Assembly (NCBI RefSeq): GCF_029626235.1
Contig: NZ_JARUBO010000005.1
Coordinates: 1,706,501 to 1,770,500, forward strand
Source: Micromonospora sp. WMMD1120
GTDB lineage: Bacteria > Actinomycetota > Actinomycetes > Mycobacteriales > Micromonosporaceae
DNA: 64,000 nt
Direction: 5' to 3'
Below the pieces are notes generated by a model, which saw nothing but the letters and a program-made list of their open reading frames with translations, had not been told where the DNA came from and made no database searches. The position numbers and the translations under genes are program-made. Positions 34,401 to 47,551 of this stretch are shown in pieces; position 1 is the stretch's first letter, and each line of letters opens with the position of its first letter.

Positions 34401-35822
34401 TGGTCGCCGGCGGCCGACGACGAGGCGCCGATCCTGCGCCTCAAGTGGCTCAAGCGGCAGACCATCACCGGGCTCCGCTTCGCCGTCCCCGACGGGACGG
34501 CGGCCACCCGCCTCGGCAGCGTGCGCGTCGTCGGTGACGACGGTTTCCGGAGCAGCCTGCTCGGTGACGACGGCCTGCTCCGCCTGGACCCGCCGATGCG
34601 GACCGACGAGATCACCATCCAGTTCCTCGACAAGCCGTCGGCCACCAGCACCGACCCGTACAAACTGCGGTTGGCGGAGAAGCTGCCCGTCGCCGTCGGT
34701 GAGGTGACGGTGCTGCCCGGAGCGCCCACCGTGGCCCCGCGCCCGGACACACCGGTGGCGTTGGCCTGCGGGTCGGGCCCCACCCTCCAGCTCGGCGCGG
34801 CACGGCTGACCACCGCGCTGCGCGGCACGCTCCGCGACCTGCTGGAGCTGCGCGAGATGCCGGTGACGCTCTGCGGCCGGACCACGCCGAAGCAGCTCGA
34901 CCTCACCGCCGGCGAGCACCGGCTCGTCACCACGCCGAGCCAGCTGGCCGCGCCGACCCGGGTCGCGCTGGTGCCCCGGACGCCCACGCCGACCCCGGCG
35001 GCCACCGCCAGCGCCATCGAGGTGGGGTCGTGGCAGACCACCGAGCGACGGGTACGGGTGAGCAGCCACCCCGTCGACCGGGTGCTCGCGGTCCGGGAGA
35101 ACACCAACACCGGCTGGCAGGCGACCATCGGCGGGCGCACCCTCGCGCCGCTGGTGGTGGACGGGTGGCAGCAGGGCTGGGTCCTCCCGGCCGGCGTCTC
35201 CGGGGAGGTGGTGCTGCGCTTCGCCCCGGACACCCCGTACCGGGCCGGGCTCCTCCTCGGCGGCGTCCTGCTCGCTGTGGTGGTCCTCCTCGCGGTGCTG
35301 CCCGCCCGGCAGCCCGGCGGGCGTGACGCGGCCACCGTCGGCCCGCGCGGCCGTCGCCGGATCACCCGCTCGCTGCCGCTGCTGGCCGTCGGCGCCGCAG
35401 CGCTGGTGCTGTCGAGTGGTCTCATCGGCGGCCTCGTGGTGGCCGCCGGATTCATGCTGGCGGTGCCCGGCCCGCGCCGCCTTCCCTGGCTGGCCGACCC
35501 GCGCCGGGCCAGGATGATCAGCCGGGCCGCCGAGACGTGGCTGCCGGGCGCGCTGGTCGTGCTCGCCGGCTGGCTCTACCTCGACGCGGCGGACCGCAAC
35601 ACCGATGCCCTGCTCCAGCTCACCGTCGTCGTCGCCCTCGGCGTTCTCTGGCTCTCCACCGCCGCCCGCCGCCGACCCGTACGCCGGACCACCCCGGCCC
35701 CGGCGAATCCCGCAGTCCCGGCGGCTGTCGAGGAGCCGCAACCGAGCGTGGCAGCACGGCCGGAACCGGTGGCGGCCAAGCCGGCCGACGAGCAGCGGCC
35801 CACCTTCTCCGAGATCACATGA
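31476..35822 (+). CDS. AftD-like alpha-(1->3)-arabinofuranosyltransferase (DUF3367)
   Basis: A 1448-residue protein starting at ATG 31476 with AGGAG nine bases upstream. The N-terminal GT-C part (about residues 25-450) has FQQAPGQVVPDTKVDLNVNP and WDPTGTFGQLQNQAYGYLWP, the hallmark blocks of AftD. Two discoidin-type carbohydrate-binding domains follow (AAMDGDPATSWQSAPYSPSD near 738, ALDGNPATAWSPAADDEAP near 963). C-terminal helices occupy about 1255-1420. Length equals mycobacterial AftD (about 1400). It adds branching arabinofuranose to envelope arabinan in mycobacteria; the acceptor here is unknown. Confidence 0.9.
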   Translation: MRAEVAAGVAPNSRRTRHIARRFRHLTICIALAALAFQQAPGQVVPDTKVDLNVNPAGWLLRSLHLWDPTGTFGQLQNQAYGYLWPMGPFFLLGSELGLAPWVVQRLWWAMLFCVAYLGAVRLAGRLGVGTPAGRMIAAVAFALSPRILTQLGWSSVEAWPSAVAPWVLIPLVGLARGAPLRRAVAGSALAVACAGGVNATAVAAVVPLALLWLATLQPVRRRVTAIAAWCGAVALATAWWLVPLLVLGRYSPPFLDYIETARNTTSVTDAVTTLRGASYWVAYLGSPFGPTIPAGARLANETVLVAATLAVAVLGVLGLSRRGMPHRRFLVTGLLLGVALVGLGHVSDLPNILAGPQREFLDGVGAPLRNVHKFDVLLRLPLALGLAHLVGLVVRAARTAPERYRPRAVVRAWLTAGVAMVAVTAVASPALAGGLATPGSVKEVPGYWHEAADWLDANTGRGRVLVVPGARFPSYDWGSTTDEITQPLLDSRWAVRNAIPFTPPTTIRLLDAVESTLATGAGSTGLADLLARSGISHVLFRADLDHGRSDTARPAVVRQALERSPGLTRVTSFGPLRGGPSSPDEFRDRGLDVPVRALEVYRVDRPVEPVVAYDRDDVTTVVGGPESLLDLAAAGQLGPAPTILAGDAPAAGTAGSVALTDGLRRQDVSFGRLRDNSSQTLTADDTFEVPAPAHDYLPEWGEQRSTVARFEGISAIRTSTARSQVDSPGGARPEHQPYAAMDGDPATSWQSAPYSPSDRQWVEVSLANPTRVTRVEVWFDLKADALPTTVTVSAGYESRTIEQFTDHMVFDLPGVHVTREVEVSVGGAYDLRPLGNGSVGIAEIKIPGLETSRTLVLPAAPATDRPATVVVSAAPTTPACFSVDGRPRCSTDAARGSEDASIIDRTLALPASGAYDTRLWARPTAGPELDKALDKLVTDAQPLRLTAQVSASSTAVPDPTGRAGAALDGNPATAWSPAADDEAPILRLKWLKRQTITGLRFAVPDGTAATRLGSVRVVGDDGFRSSLLGDDGLLRLDPPMRTDEITIQFLDKPSATSTDPYKLRLAEKLPVAVGEVTVLPGAPTVAPRPDTPVALACGSGPTLQLGAARLTTALRGTLRDLLELREMPVTLCGRTTPKQLDLTAGEHRLVTTPSQLAAPTRVALVPRTPTPTPAATASAIEVGSWQTTERRVRVSSHPVDRVLAVRENTNTGWQATIGGRTLAPLVVDGWQQGWVLPAGVSGEVVLRFAPDTPYRAGLLLGGVLLAVVVLLAVLPARQPGGRDAATVGPRGRRRITRSLPLLAVGAAALVLSSGLIGGLVVAAGFMLAVPGPRRLPWLADPRRARMISRAAETWLPGALVVLAGWLYLDAADRNTDALLQLTVVVALGVLWLSTAARRRPVRRTTPAPANPAVPAAVEEPQPSVAARPEPVAAKPADEQRPTFSEIT

Positions 35823-37042
35823 GCGGTCAGCGGACGGCCTCCGGCGAGCGGACGGGCAGCCTGGGCGCCGCCGGGATCGGCGTCACGGTGGCTGGCGTAC
35901 TCGTCAACGGTCTCGCCTACCTGGTGCCGGTGCTGGCCGCCCGGCGGCTCGACCCGGCCGACCTCAGCGCGCTCGCCACCGCCCTCGGCCTGGTGGCCAT
36001 CGTCAGCGTGCCCGGCCTCGGGCTGCAACTGGCCGTCGCCGTGCACCACGCACGACACGGCTCCTCCGACACCCGGCGGCTCACCGCGGTCACCGCCGCC
36101 GCGTGCGCGGGAAGCCTCCTCCTGGCCACCCCGGTGCTGGCCACCGCCCTCGACCTCCCGGTCGAGGTGCCCGCCCTGCTCGCTGTCACCACGGCGGCGA
36201 TAGTGCTCTCCTCCCGTTTCCTCGGCGAGTTGCAGGGCGGCCAGCGCTTCCTGCGACTCGCCAGCGGGATGGCGGTCCTCGCCCTCGGCCGCTACGGCGG
36301 CGTGATCGTCGGCCTGCTGTTCGGGGCGGGACTGACCGGCGCGCTCACCGTCGGCGCGGTCACCGCCGCGCTCGCCCCACCGGCGCTGGCCCGGCTCGCC
36401 CGCGCTCCGCGCGCACCGTCCGGCGCGCCACCGCTGACCGTCGCCCAGGTCGTCGCTGGCTGCGGGGCGACACTGGCGATGCTCGTCGTCTCCTACGCCG
36501 ACCTGCTCCTGGCCCGACAACTGCTGCCCGCCGCGGACGCCGGGGCGTACGCGGTCGGCACCGTACTGAGCAAGGGCGCACTCTGGGCGCCGCAGGTCGC
36601 GGCGGTCCTGGCCCTGCCGCGCCTCGCCCGCGGCGACGGTCGCAGCCGGACCGTGGCGCTCCTGGTGACCGGGACGTGCGGAGTGGTGCTGGTGCTCGCC
36701 TCGACGCTCGCCGGCGGGCTGGCCTTCCGGCTCGCCGGCGGACCCGACTACGCCCACCTCGGCCGGTACGCGCCACTCTTCGCCGCTGTCGGCGCGCTCT
36801 ACGCGGTGACGTTCGTGCTGCTCAACGACCGCCTCGCCGCCGGTGCGCGTCGGGCGGCGGCGCCACTGTGGGTGGGCACGGCCGGCCTGGTGGTCGTCAC
36901 GGCGACGGTGCGGCCCCGCACCGTCCCCGGGCTTCTCCTCGTCGCCCTGGGCACGGCAGTGGTCACCACACTGGCCATGGCGCTGACGGCCCGGCGACTC
37001 ACCCCTCGGCGAGCCAGTCCTCCAGGAGACGGTGGTCGATAG
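35819..37042 (+). CDS. MOP-superfamily polysaccharide flippase
   Basis: A 407-residue protein beginning at ATG 35819, overlapping the AftD-like stop (ATGA). About twelve membrane helices are present; the first half begins GIGVTVAGVLVNGLAYLVPV and has RRLDPADLSALATALGL. This pattern fits polysaccharide_synt/MurJ-Wzx-type flippases. Co-translation with AftD suggests that it moves the lipid-linked sugar or glycan across the membrane. The end overlaps convergent nudC by 44 bp. Confidence 0.85.
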   Translation: MSGQRTASGERTGSLGAAGIGVTVAGVLVNGLAYLVPVLAARRLDPADLSALATALGLVAIVSVPGLGLQLAVAVHHARHGSSDTRRLTAVTAAACAGSLLLATPVLATALDLPVEVPALLAVTTAAIVLSSRFLGELQGGQRFLRLASGMAVLALGRYGGVIVGLLFGAGLTGALTVGAVTAALAPPALARLARAPRAPSGAPPLTVAQVVAGCGATLAMLVVSYADLLLARQLLPAADAGAYAVGTVLSKGALWAPQVAAVLALPRLARGDGRSRTVALLVTGTCGVVLVLASTLAGGLAFRLAGGPDYAHLGRYAPLFAAVGALYAVTFVLLNDRLAAGARRAAAPLWVGTAGLVVVTATVRPRTVPGLLLVALGTAVVTTLAMALTARRLTPRRASPPGDGGR

Positions 37043-37916
37043 CGTCCACCCGGCCCAGCGATCGGCCGGACGCGACCCGCTCCCGTAGCTCCGCCCGGGT
37101 GAACCAGCGGGCCTCCACCAACTCGTCGCCGTCGACACGTACCTCGTCGGACGCGGCGGTGGCCCGGAAGCCGACCATCAGGCCGGCCGGGAACGGCCAC
37201 GCCTGCGACCCCTGGTAGGCCACGTCGGTGACGACAACGCCCGCCTCCTCGGCCATCTCCCTGCGGACCGCGTCCTCCAGGCTCTCACCGACCTCGACGA
37301 AGCCGGCGAGTGTCGAGAAGGCGTCCTCCGCAGCGCCCGCGTGACGGGCCAGCAGGCAGCGCCCCGGCCCGCCGGGCGCCTGGACCAACACGATGATCGC
37401 GGGTTCGATCCGGGGGAACAGCAGGCGTCCGCACTCCGCGCCGGTACAGGTCCGCAGGTGCCCACCGCCGCCGGCCACCGCCGGCGCGCCGCAGGTGCCG
37501 CAGAACCGCTGCTGCCGGTGCCAGTGCAACAAACCCCTGGCGTACGCCTGGACGGCCGCGTCACCCGGCGTCAGCCGCCCGACGAGCGCCCGTACGTCGA
37601 CGGACCGCACCGCGCCGGCCATCTCCACGGCGGACCGCTCGGGAAGCGCGGACAGGTCCGCCGCGAACACGGCGACATCCCCGTCCAGCCCAAGGAAGAC
37701 AGTCTCACCGGCGGCGGAGCGAACGAGCGAGGCACGCTCCGCGCCGAGCCGGACCGGCCCGTCGCCGTCCACCAGCGACCGGTCCCGCCACATCGGCAGC
37801 AGCACCGTCGTCGGCTCGCTGAGCAGCGCTGCCAACCGCGTCTCGTCGGTGCGCAGCGGACCCGCCCGGTCCAGCCATCCGCCGCCGTACGCCAACACCC
37901 GCTCCGCAGTGCCCAC
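36999..37916 (-). CDS. nudC: NAD(+) diphosphatase / RNA-decapping Nudix enzyme
   Basis: A 305-residue protein from GTG 37916 (VGTAERVLAYGGGWLDRAG). The zinc ribbon has CGTCGAPA and CTGAECG. The Nudix box is GFVEVGESLEDAVRREMAEEAG, followed by the NudC-specific SQAWPFPAGLMVGF. It hydrolyses NAD(H) and removes NAD caps from RNA. A longer frame extends 24 residues but shows no ribosome site. Complete and typical. Confidence 0.95.
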   Translation of the reverse strand: MGTAERVLAYGGGWLDRAGPLRTDETRLAALLSEPTTVLLPMWRDRSLVDGDGPVRLGAERASLVRSAAGETVFLGLDGDVAVFAADLSALPERSAVEMAGAVRSVDVRALVGRLTPGDAAVQAYARGLLHWHRQQRFCGTCGAPAVAGGGGHLRTCTGAECGRLLFPRIEPAIIVLVQAPGGPGRCLLARHAGAAEDAFSTLAGFVEVGESLEDAVRREMAEEAGVVVTDVAYQGSQAWPFPAGLMVGFRATAASDEVRVDGDELVEARWFTRAELRERVASGRSLGRVDAIDHRLLEDWLAEG

Positions 37917-38099
37917 GCGGCCACCGTGCCACGTCGGCGCCCGACCGCCGGCAGCACCCCCCGACCGGCACGACACGCCGACGGACACGCGGTAGCAGCG
38001 CCGGCCCGGCGCAGCCTACGAGGACGGCCCGGCATTGGTTACCGTAGGTGCCTCCGGGAGGGAAGGGCCTCCCCGAGCACCCTGGCGATCGAGGTTGCA

Positions 38100-39920
38100 G
38101 TGACGCTGTACGGCGAAAAGAATCCCCCCGCCGACGACCGGCCCACGGTGCAGGTCACCGCGGTCACCTGGCCGGATGACGGCGCGGCGCCGGTGACAGC
38201 TACCGCGCCCGGAGAGCCGGACGACGGCCCGCGCCGGTCGCGCCGGGGCCGGATGCTGCTCGCGACCGGTGTCACCGGCGCCATCGTCGCCGCCATCGCG
38301 GGCGCCGGCGCCTGGGCGTACGCCGGCGACGTCCCCCGTGGCACCACGGTGCTCGGCACCGAACTGGGCGGCCGGAGCCGCGCGGAGGCCGACCGCCAAC
38401 TGCGGGCCGAGTTGGAGAAGCGGGCGGCACAGCTCGCCGCCCCGCTGAAGGTGACGGTCGACGGGCGGACCGCCGAGATCAAACCCGAGGACGTCGGGCT
38501 GGCCATCGACGTCGCGGCGACCGTCGCGGCAGCGGCGGAGGCGTCCGCGCACCCGGTCAGCCGGCTGGTCGGCTCCCGCACCGTCGACCCGGTGGTGACA
38601 GTCGACGTGGCCCGCCTGGACGACGCGCTCCGCACTGTGCTCGGCAAGCAGGCCCAGGGCATGACGATGCCGGCGATCACCTACAAGGGCACCACGCCGA
38701 ACGTCGTACCGCCCAAGCCGGGGCTGACCCTCGACCCGCAGCGCTCCGCCGAGGTGGTCCGCGCCGGCTGGCTGGCCAACACCCCGATCACCGTGCCGCT
38801 GGTCGAGAAGCACCCGGCGACCACCCCGGAGGAGTTGGACCGGCTGGTCACCGAGTTCGCCAAGCCGGCGGTCGCCGCGCCGGTCACCCTGCGCACCGGC
38901 AAGGGCTCACTGCTGATCCCACCCGCCGCCATCGCGAAGAGTCTGCGGTTCACCGCCGACAAGACCGGCAAGCTCACCCCGTCGGTGGACGTCAAGCGGC
39001 TACGGGCTGCGCTCGGTGACGACCTCGAGGCCATCGAGGTGTCACCCAAGGACGCCACGATGACCATCTCCGGCGGTCGACCGGTCACCACCGAGGGGCG
39101 CCCCGGGCAGCAGGTGGACACCGAGGCGCTCAGCCGGGACCTGCTGGCGGTCCTACCGAAGTCGGACGGCCGCGAGGTGAACGGCGAGCTGAAGACGACA
39201 CCGCCCACACTGACCGCGGACAAGCTGGCCGGCCTGGGCATCAAGGAGCGGGTGTCGACCTTCACCACCCGCTTCACCGGTGGCCTGACCTCGGCGCGCA
39301 GCCAGAACATAGTGACCATCGCGAAGAAGGTGGACGGCACCGTCGTCCTGCCCGGGAAGACGTTCTCCCTCAACGGGCACACCGGCGAACGCGGCTACGC
39401 CCAGGGCTACCGCGACGCGCCGGTCATCCTCGACGGCAAGCTGGTGCCCGGTGTGGGAGGCGGCACCTCACAGTTCACCACCACGCTGTTCAACGCGACC
39501 TACTACGCCGGCCTCGAGGACGTCGAGCACAAGCCGCACTCGTACTGGTTCGACAGGTACCCGGCGGTGATCGAGTCGACGATCTTCTGGCCGAACCTGG
39601 ACTTCAAGTTCCGCAACAACACCGAATACGGCGTCCTCATCGACACCTCGTACACGTCCAGCTCGATCACCGTCTCCATCTGGAGCACGAAGATCTACGA
39701 CAGCGTGAAGACCGAGTACAGCCCCCGTCGCAACATCACCGCGCCGAAGAAGATCCACCTGGAGCCCGGCCCCTCGTGCATCGAGACCAACGGCATCAAC
39801 GGCTTCACCCAGGACGCCTTCCGGGTCATCAAGAAGGGCGGGGTCGTGGTGAAGCGGGAGAAGTTCACCTGGCGCTACGACGCGGAGCCCCGCTACGTCT
39901 GCGGACCGAAGCCCTCCTGA
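38100..39920 (+). CDS. VanW family protein with PG-binding-like domains
   Basis: A 606-residue protein from GTG 38100 (MTLYGEKNPPADDRPT). A cytosolic N-terminus leads to one membrane helix (MLLATGVTGAIVAAIAGAGA, about residues 51-75). Two PG_binding_4-type repeats follow (VPRGTTVLGTELGGRSRAEA, and a second from about residue 260). The VanW domain near the end has GKTFSLNGHTGERGYAQGYR and GGGTSQFTTTLFNATYYAGL. Extracellular; likely acts on or binds peptidoglycan. VanW function is not known. Confidence 0.93.
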   Translation: MTLYGEKNPPADDRPTVQVTAVTWPDDGAAPVTATAPGEPDDGPRRSRRGRMLLATGVTGAIVAAIAGAGAWAYAGDVPRGTTVLGTELGGRSRAEADRQLRAELEKRAAQLAAPLKVTVDGRTAEIKPEDVGLAIDVAATVAAAAEASAHPVSRLVGSRTVDPVVTVDVARLDDALRTVLGKQAQGMTMPAITYKGTTPNVVPPKPGLTLDPQRSAEVVRAGWLANTPITVPLVEKHPATTPEELDRLVTEFAKPAVAAPVTLRTGKGSLLIPPAAIAKSLRFTADKTGKLTPSVDVKRLRAALGDDLEAIEVSPKDATMTISGGRPVTTEGRPGQQVDTEALSRDLLAVLPKSDGREVNGELKTTPPTLTADKLAGLGIKERVSTFTTRFTGGLTSARSQNIVTIAKKVDGTVVLPGKTFSLNGHTGERGYAQGYRDAPVILDGKLVPGVGGGTSQFTTTLFNATYYAGLEDVEHKPHSYWFDRYPAVIESTIFWPNLDFKFRNNTEYGVLIDTSYTSSSITVSIWSTKIYDSVKTEYSPRRNITAPKKIHLEPGPSCIETNGINGFTQDAFRVIKKGGVVVKREKFTWRYDAEPRYVCGPKPS

Positions 39921-40270
39921 GGACCGACTCTCCCTGACGTCCACTCGCGGCCTCTGCCGCCATCTCGCCTGCGGTCCTGCCCGCTGGTGGGCCCGTGCCC
40001 GCTGGCGGGGCCGTGCCCGCTGGCGGGGCCGCTGCCGTGCCCGTCGCCGCGTCGCCGGCCGCCCTGTGGCGGCACCGGCGCCAGGCGCGTCTCGTGTACG
40101 CGGATCTCGGCCCGGAACCGGTGCGCGGCGGGATGCCACATCTCCTCGAACGGGCCCATGACCTCACCGCCGATCCCGCGACGACGCACCCGGACCCCGA
40201 GCCACCAGAGGCTCCACAGGATGCCCGCCAGGCAGCTCGCGAACGCCAACAGGATCACTACCTCATCCAC
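39893..40270 (-). CDS. Hypothetical small membrane protein
   Basis: A 125-residue protein from GTG 40270 (MDEVVILLAFASCLAGILWS). One membrane helix is followed by a short basic domain (GPFEEMWHPAAHRFRAEIRV) and then Gly/Pro repeats (GPASGHGPASGHGPTSGQ). The 3' end overlaps the VanW gene by 28 bp on the opposite strand. No family recognised. The low-complexity tail may be an extension by repeat drift. Confidence 0.65.
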   Translation of the reverse strand: MDEVVILLAFASCLAGILWSLWWLGVRVRRRGIGGEVMGPFEEMWHPAAHRFRAEIRVHETRLAPVPPQGGRRRGDGHGSGPASGHGPASGHGPTSGQDRRRDGGRGREWTSGRVGPQEGFGPQT

Positions 40271-40317
40271 AGCCCGAGCCTAAGCGCCCGGTCAGGTTCG
40301 GCCAGCCCGGTGAACGT

Positions 40318-40905
40318 CCCGGGTTTCGTGAACTTCGGGCATCCCGGCCCCCGGGTAGGGCCGACATTCGGCCACGCCCCCGCTGATCGACTCGGGTTTC
40401 GTGAACTCGGGGCATCCCGGCCCCCGGGTAGGGCCGACGTCCGGGCACGGCCCGCGCTGATCCACTCGGGTTTCGTGAACTCGGGGCATCCCGGCCCCCG
40501 GGTAGGGCCGACATTCGGCCACGGCCGCGCTGATCCACTCGGGTTCCGTGAACTCGGGGCATCCCGGCACCCGGGTAGGGCCGACATCCGGCCACGGCCG
40601 CGCTGATCGACTCGGGTTTCGTGAACTCGGGGCATCCCGGTGCTCGGGTAGGGCCGACATCCGCGCAGCCCGAGGTTGGCCACGCGGGTTCCGTGAACTC
40701 GGGGCGTCCCGGTGCTCGGGTAGGGCTGACTTCCGGCCAGGCCCCGGTGATCGACTCGGGTTTCGTGAACTTGGGGCATCCCGATGGCCGGGTAGGGCCG
40801 ACGTCCGGGCACACCCCCTGGTGATCGACTCGGGTTTTGTGAAGTCGGGGCATTCCGGGGCTTGGGTAGGGCCAACCTGCGGGTACGCCTGCGCTGGATC
40901 GGCCC
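40318..40905. repeat. Array of eight about 73-bp tandem repeats
   Basis: Copies start at 40321, 40394, 40468, 40541, 40614, 40686, 40758 and 40832 (spacing 72-74 bp). Each has a conserved half, GGGTTTCGTGAACTCGGGGC then ATCCCGG..CCGGGTAGGGCCGAC, and a more variable half ending GCTGATCGACTC. There are no unique spacers, so it is not a CRISPR. The period is not a multiple of three, so the open frames across it are not coding. It lies about 200 bp beyond the 5S gene. Confidence 0.95.
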
Positions 40906-41074
40906 CGGGCTAGCGGGGTGCCGGGATATCGGGGCTACCCACCGACCGGATACCCCCGATACCACGGAACCCGGGGGTCGATCACCGCCCCTCAACCCCC
41001 GCCAGCCGTCAAGGCAGCCCTTCAGTAGCCGCGGTGCGGCCTACAAGGCAGCCCCGCAGGGGGGTCGGGAAACG

Positions 41075-41112
41075 CGAATAAGCCCACCCCGTTTACGGGG
41101 TGGGCTTATTCG
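41075..41112 (-). terminator. rRNA operon terminator
   Basis: Perfect 18-bp arms CGAATAAGCCCACCCCGT / ACGGGGTGGGCTTATTCG with a 2-nt spacer, just downstream of 5S on the minus strand. It is followed by CGTTTCCC. Confidence 0.92.
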
Positions 41113-41119
41113 GAAGATT

Positions 41120-41238
41120 GTCCGGCGGCGTCCTACTCTCCCACACCCTCACAAGTGCAGTACCATCGGCGCTGGAGGGCTTAGCTTCCGGGTTCGGAAT
41201 GTAACCGGGCGTTTCCCCTCCGCCATGACCGCCGTAAC
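41120..41238 (-). rRNA. rrf: 5S ribosomal RNA
   Basis: On the minus strand it begins GTTACGGCGGTCATGGCGGA and ends GAGTAGGACGCCGCCGGAC. The termini pair, and the internal CCGAACCCGGAAGCTAAG is the conserved 5S core. Length 119 nt is normal. Ends may be off by a few bases. Confidence 0.95.
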
Positions 41239-41324
41239 ACTATGAACATATCAAACAACCCACGGCATGATCACGCGGGTGTTCGCTCGTTCAGAGTTGC
41301 ACAGTGGACGCGTAGCAGCTTAGT

Positions 41325-46331
<5,007 letters not shown>

Positions 46332-46559
46332 AATTGGAAAACAATCCTGACAACAAACAAATGTTGCCAAAGGAATCCCAACCAACCAGCAAAACTGGCC
46401 AGTCCGGGGTATAAATCATAATTGGCACTGGCTTTACAAGCACCCTGTTGAGTTCTCAAAGAACAACCACACACCGACCCGAAACCCCACTCACGTGAGG
46501 CCCCAACCCGGGGCTATCCCTACCGCATCCCCGCCGCTCTCGCGCCGGGCACTTTTACT
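46332..46559 (-). promoter_or_regulatory. rRNA leader with box-like anti-termination element
   Basis: Between promoter and 16S on the minus strand lies TTGTTCTTTGAGAACTCAAC, the conserved box A/processing-type element of actinobacterial rRNA leaders. An AT-rich tract (near 46330-46430) follows before 16S. Confidence 0.75.
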
Positions 46560-46588
46560 ACGTTACCTCACCGTCTCTGCCGTGTCAA
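46560..46588 (-). promoter_or_regulatory. rRNA promoter, proximal
   Basis: On the minus strand TTGACA (46588-46583) and TAACGT (46565-46560) are separated by 17 bp. This is a near-ideal housekeeping sigma promoter, about 230 bp upstream of 16S. Confidence 0.85.
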
Positions 46589-46733
46589 ACCGGTGTGTCC
46601 CGGTCTGTCGTGCTTCGTACGGGTTGGCACCGACACACTCACGCAGCAGCGAACCGCTGCATCAGGTGATCGGATTTGGCAGGCCGGCCGCTGCGGTGTC
46701 CCGCACGCTCGCCCGGTGCCCTGCCGGTCGTCA

Positions 46734-46762
46734 ACCTTACCCGGTCGGCTGCGCCGCACCAA
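46734..46762 (-). promoter_or_regulatory. rRNA promoter, middle (weaker match)
   Basis: On the minus strand TTGGTG and TAAGGT are separated by 17 bp. The match is less perfect than the flanking two. Confidence 0.45.
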
Positions 46763-46901
46763 ATCGGCCTGCGGCCGATCCGGCGAGCCCCGCCCGGACC
46801 GCGTCGTCCAGGAGCGAACCCCTGGTTGACCCGGCTGCCAGCCCTGGTTTGGCGCTCCAGGACCTTCGTCCTGTTTGCCCCGTTCCGCGCTGGCAGAGAG
46901 A

Positions 46902-46931
46902 AAGTTACGCGTCCGGAGGTTTGATCGTCAA
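46902..46931 (-). promoter_or_regulatory. rRNA promoter, distal
   Basis: On the minus strand TTGACG and TAACTT are separated by 18 bp, about 100 bp after the stop of the SCO4848-like gene. The rest of 46589-47034 shows no gene. Confidence 0.6.
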
Positions 46932-47034
46932 ATCGGGGGGTGGAGGCGGCCGTCACATTTCGAGCCATCAGCCGTTTTCGCAGCTCAGGCCCACTTCAGC
47001 GAACGCGGCCTCGGTTCGGTGGTCGTACCCAGGG

Positions 47035-47289
47035 TCAGGACGCGCGACCGCGACGGGCGGCCAACCAGGCCCGGACGCCCAGGACACCGACGGCGGTGCC
47101 GATCGCCAGCGACGCAAGGATCAGCAGAGCGTGCACCCACAGGAAGCTGGTGGCATCGCCGTCGGCAACCCTGCCGGACTCCCAGGAGCGCGGGTCCTGC
47201 CAGATGGCCACCGCGAACCTCGGCCAGATCACCCAGGTCCAGACTCCGACCCCGACCAGGAAGACGGCCCACGCACGTGACAGCACCAT
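47035..47289 (-). CDS. SCO4848-family membrane protein
   Basis: An 84-residue protein from ATG 47289 with two membrane helices (AWAVFLVGVGVWTWVIW and LLILASLAIGTAVGVLGVRAW). The LSRAWAVFLVGVGVWTWVIW start and a VHALL loop before helix two are the features of this small actinobacterial family. Its neighbour trpS matches the SCO4839-SCO4848 neighbourhood known in Streptomyces. Function unknown. Confidence 0.8.
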   Translation of the reverse strand: MVLSRAWAVFLVGVGVWTWVIWPRFAVAIWQDPRSWESGRVADGDATSFLWVHALLILASLAIGTAVGVLGVRAWLAARRGRAS

Positions 47290-47551
47290 GGCAGCCGAGT
47301 ATGCCAGCGCACCTGGTCAGCGGCCCCCATCATGGACCGGAAGACCGGGGCGACGACGGCGCCGTGCCGGAAGCCCGGCGCGCCGCCGTCGGGCGCCCGC
47401 AGCCGGAGGATCTGGCCCCTGACCGGCCGCACGGGCAGGCCGGTAAGCGCGGGCGCCGCCGCGCGACCTACCTTCCGCACCCAGTTTCCGAGGGCAGTGG
47501 TTCGGGCACTGGAAGAAGGGACAGCTGAGGACGAGTCCTGGAGGTGTCCCC

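Noticed and set aside
40318..40905. CRISPR array
   Set aside because: Units of about 73 bp repeat whole, without unique spacers of constant length. No cas genes are in the window.
40258..40995. 245-residue open frame across the 73-bp repeats
   Set aside because: The repeat period is not a multiple of three, so each copy is read in a different frame. All three minus frames are partly open because of GC content.
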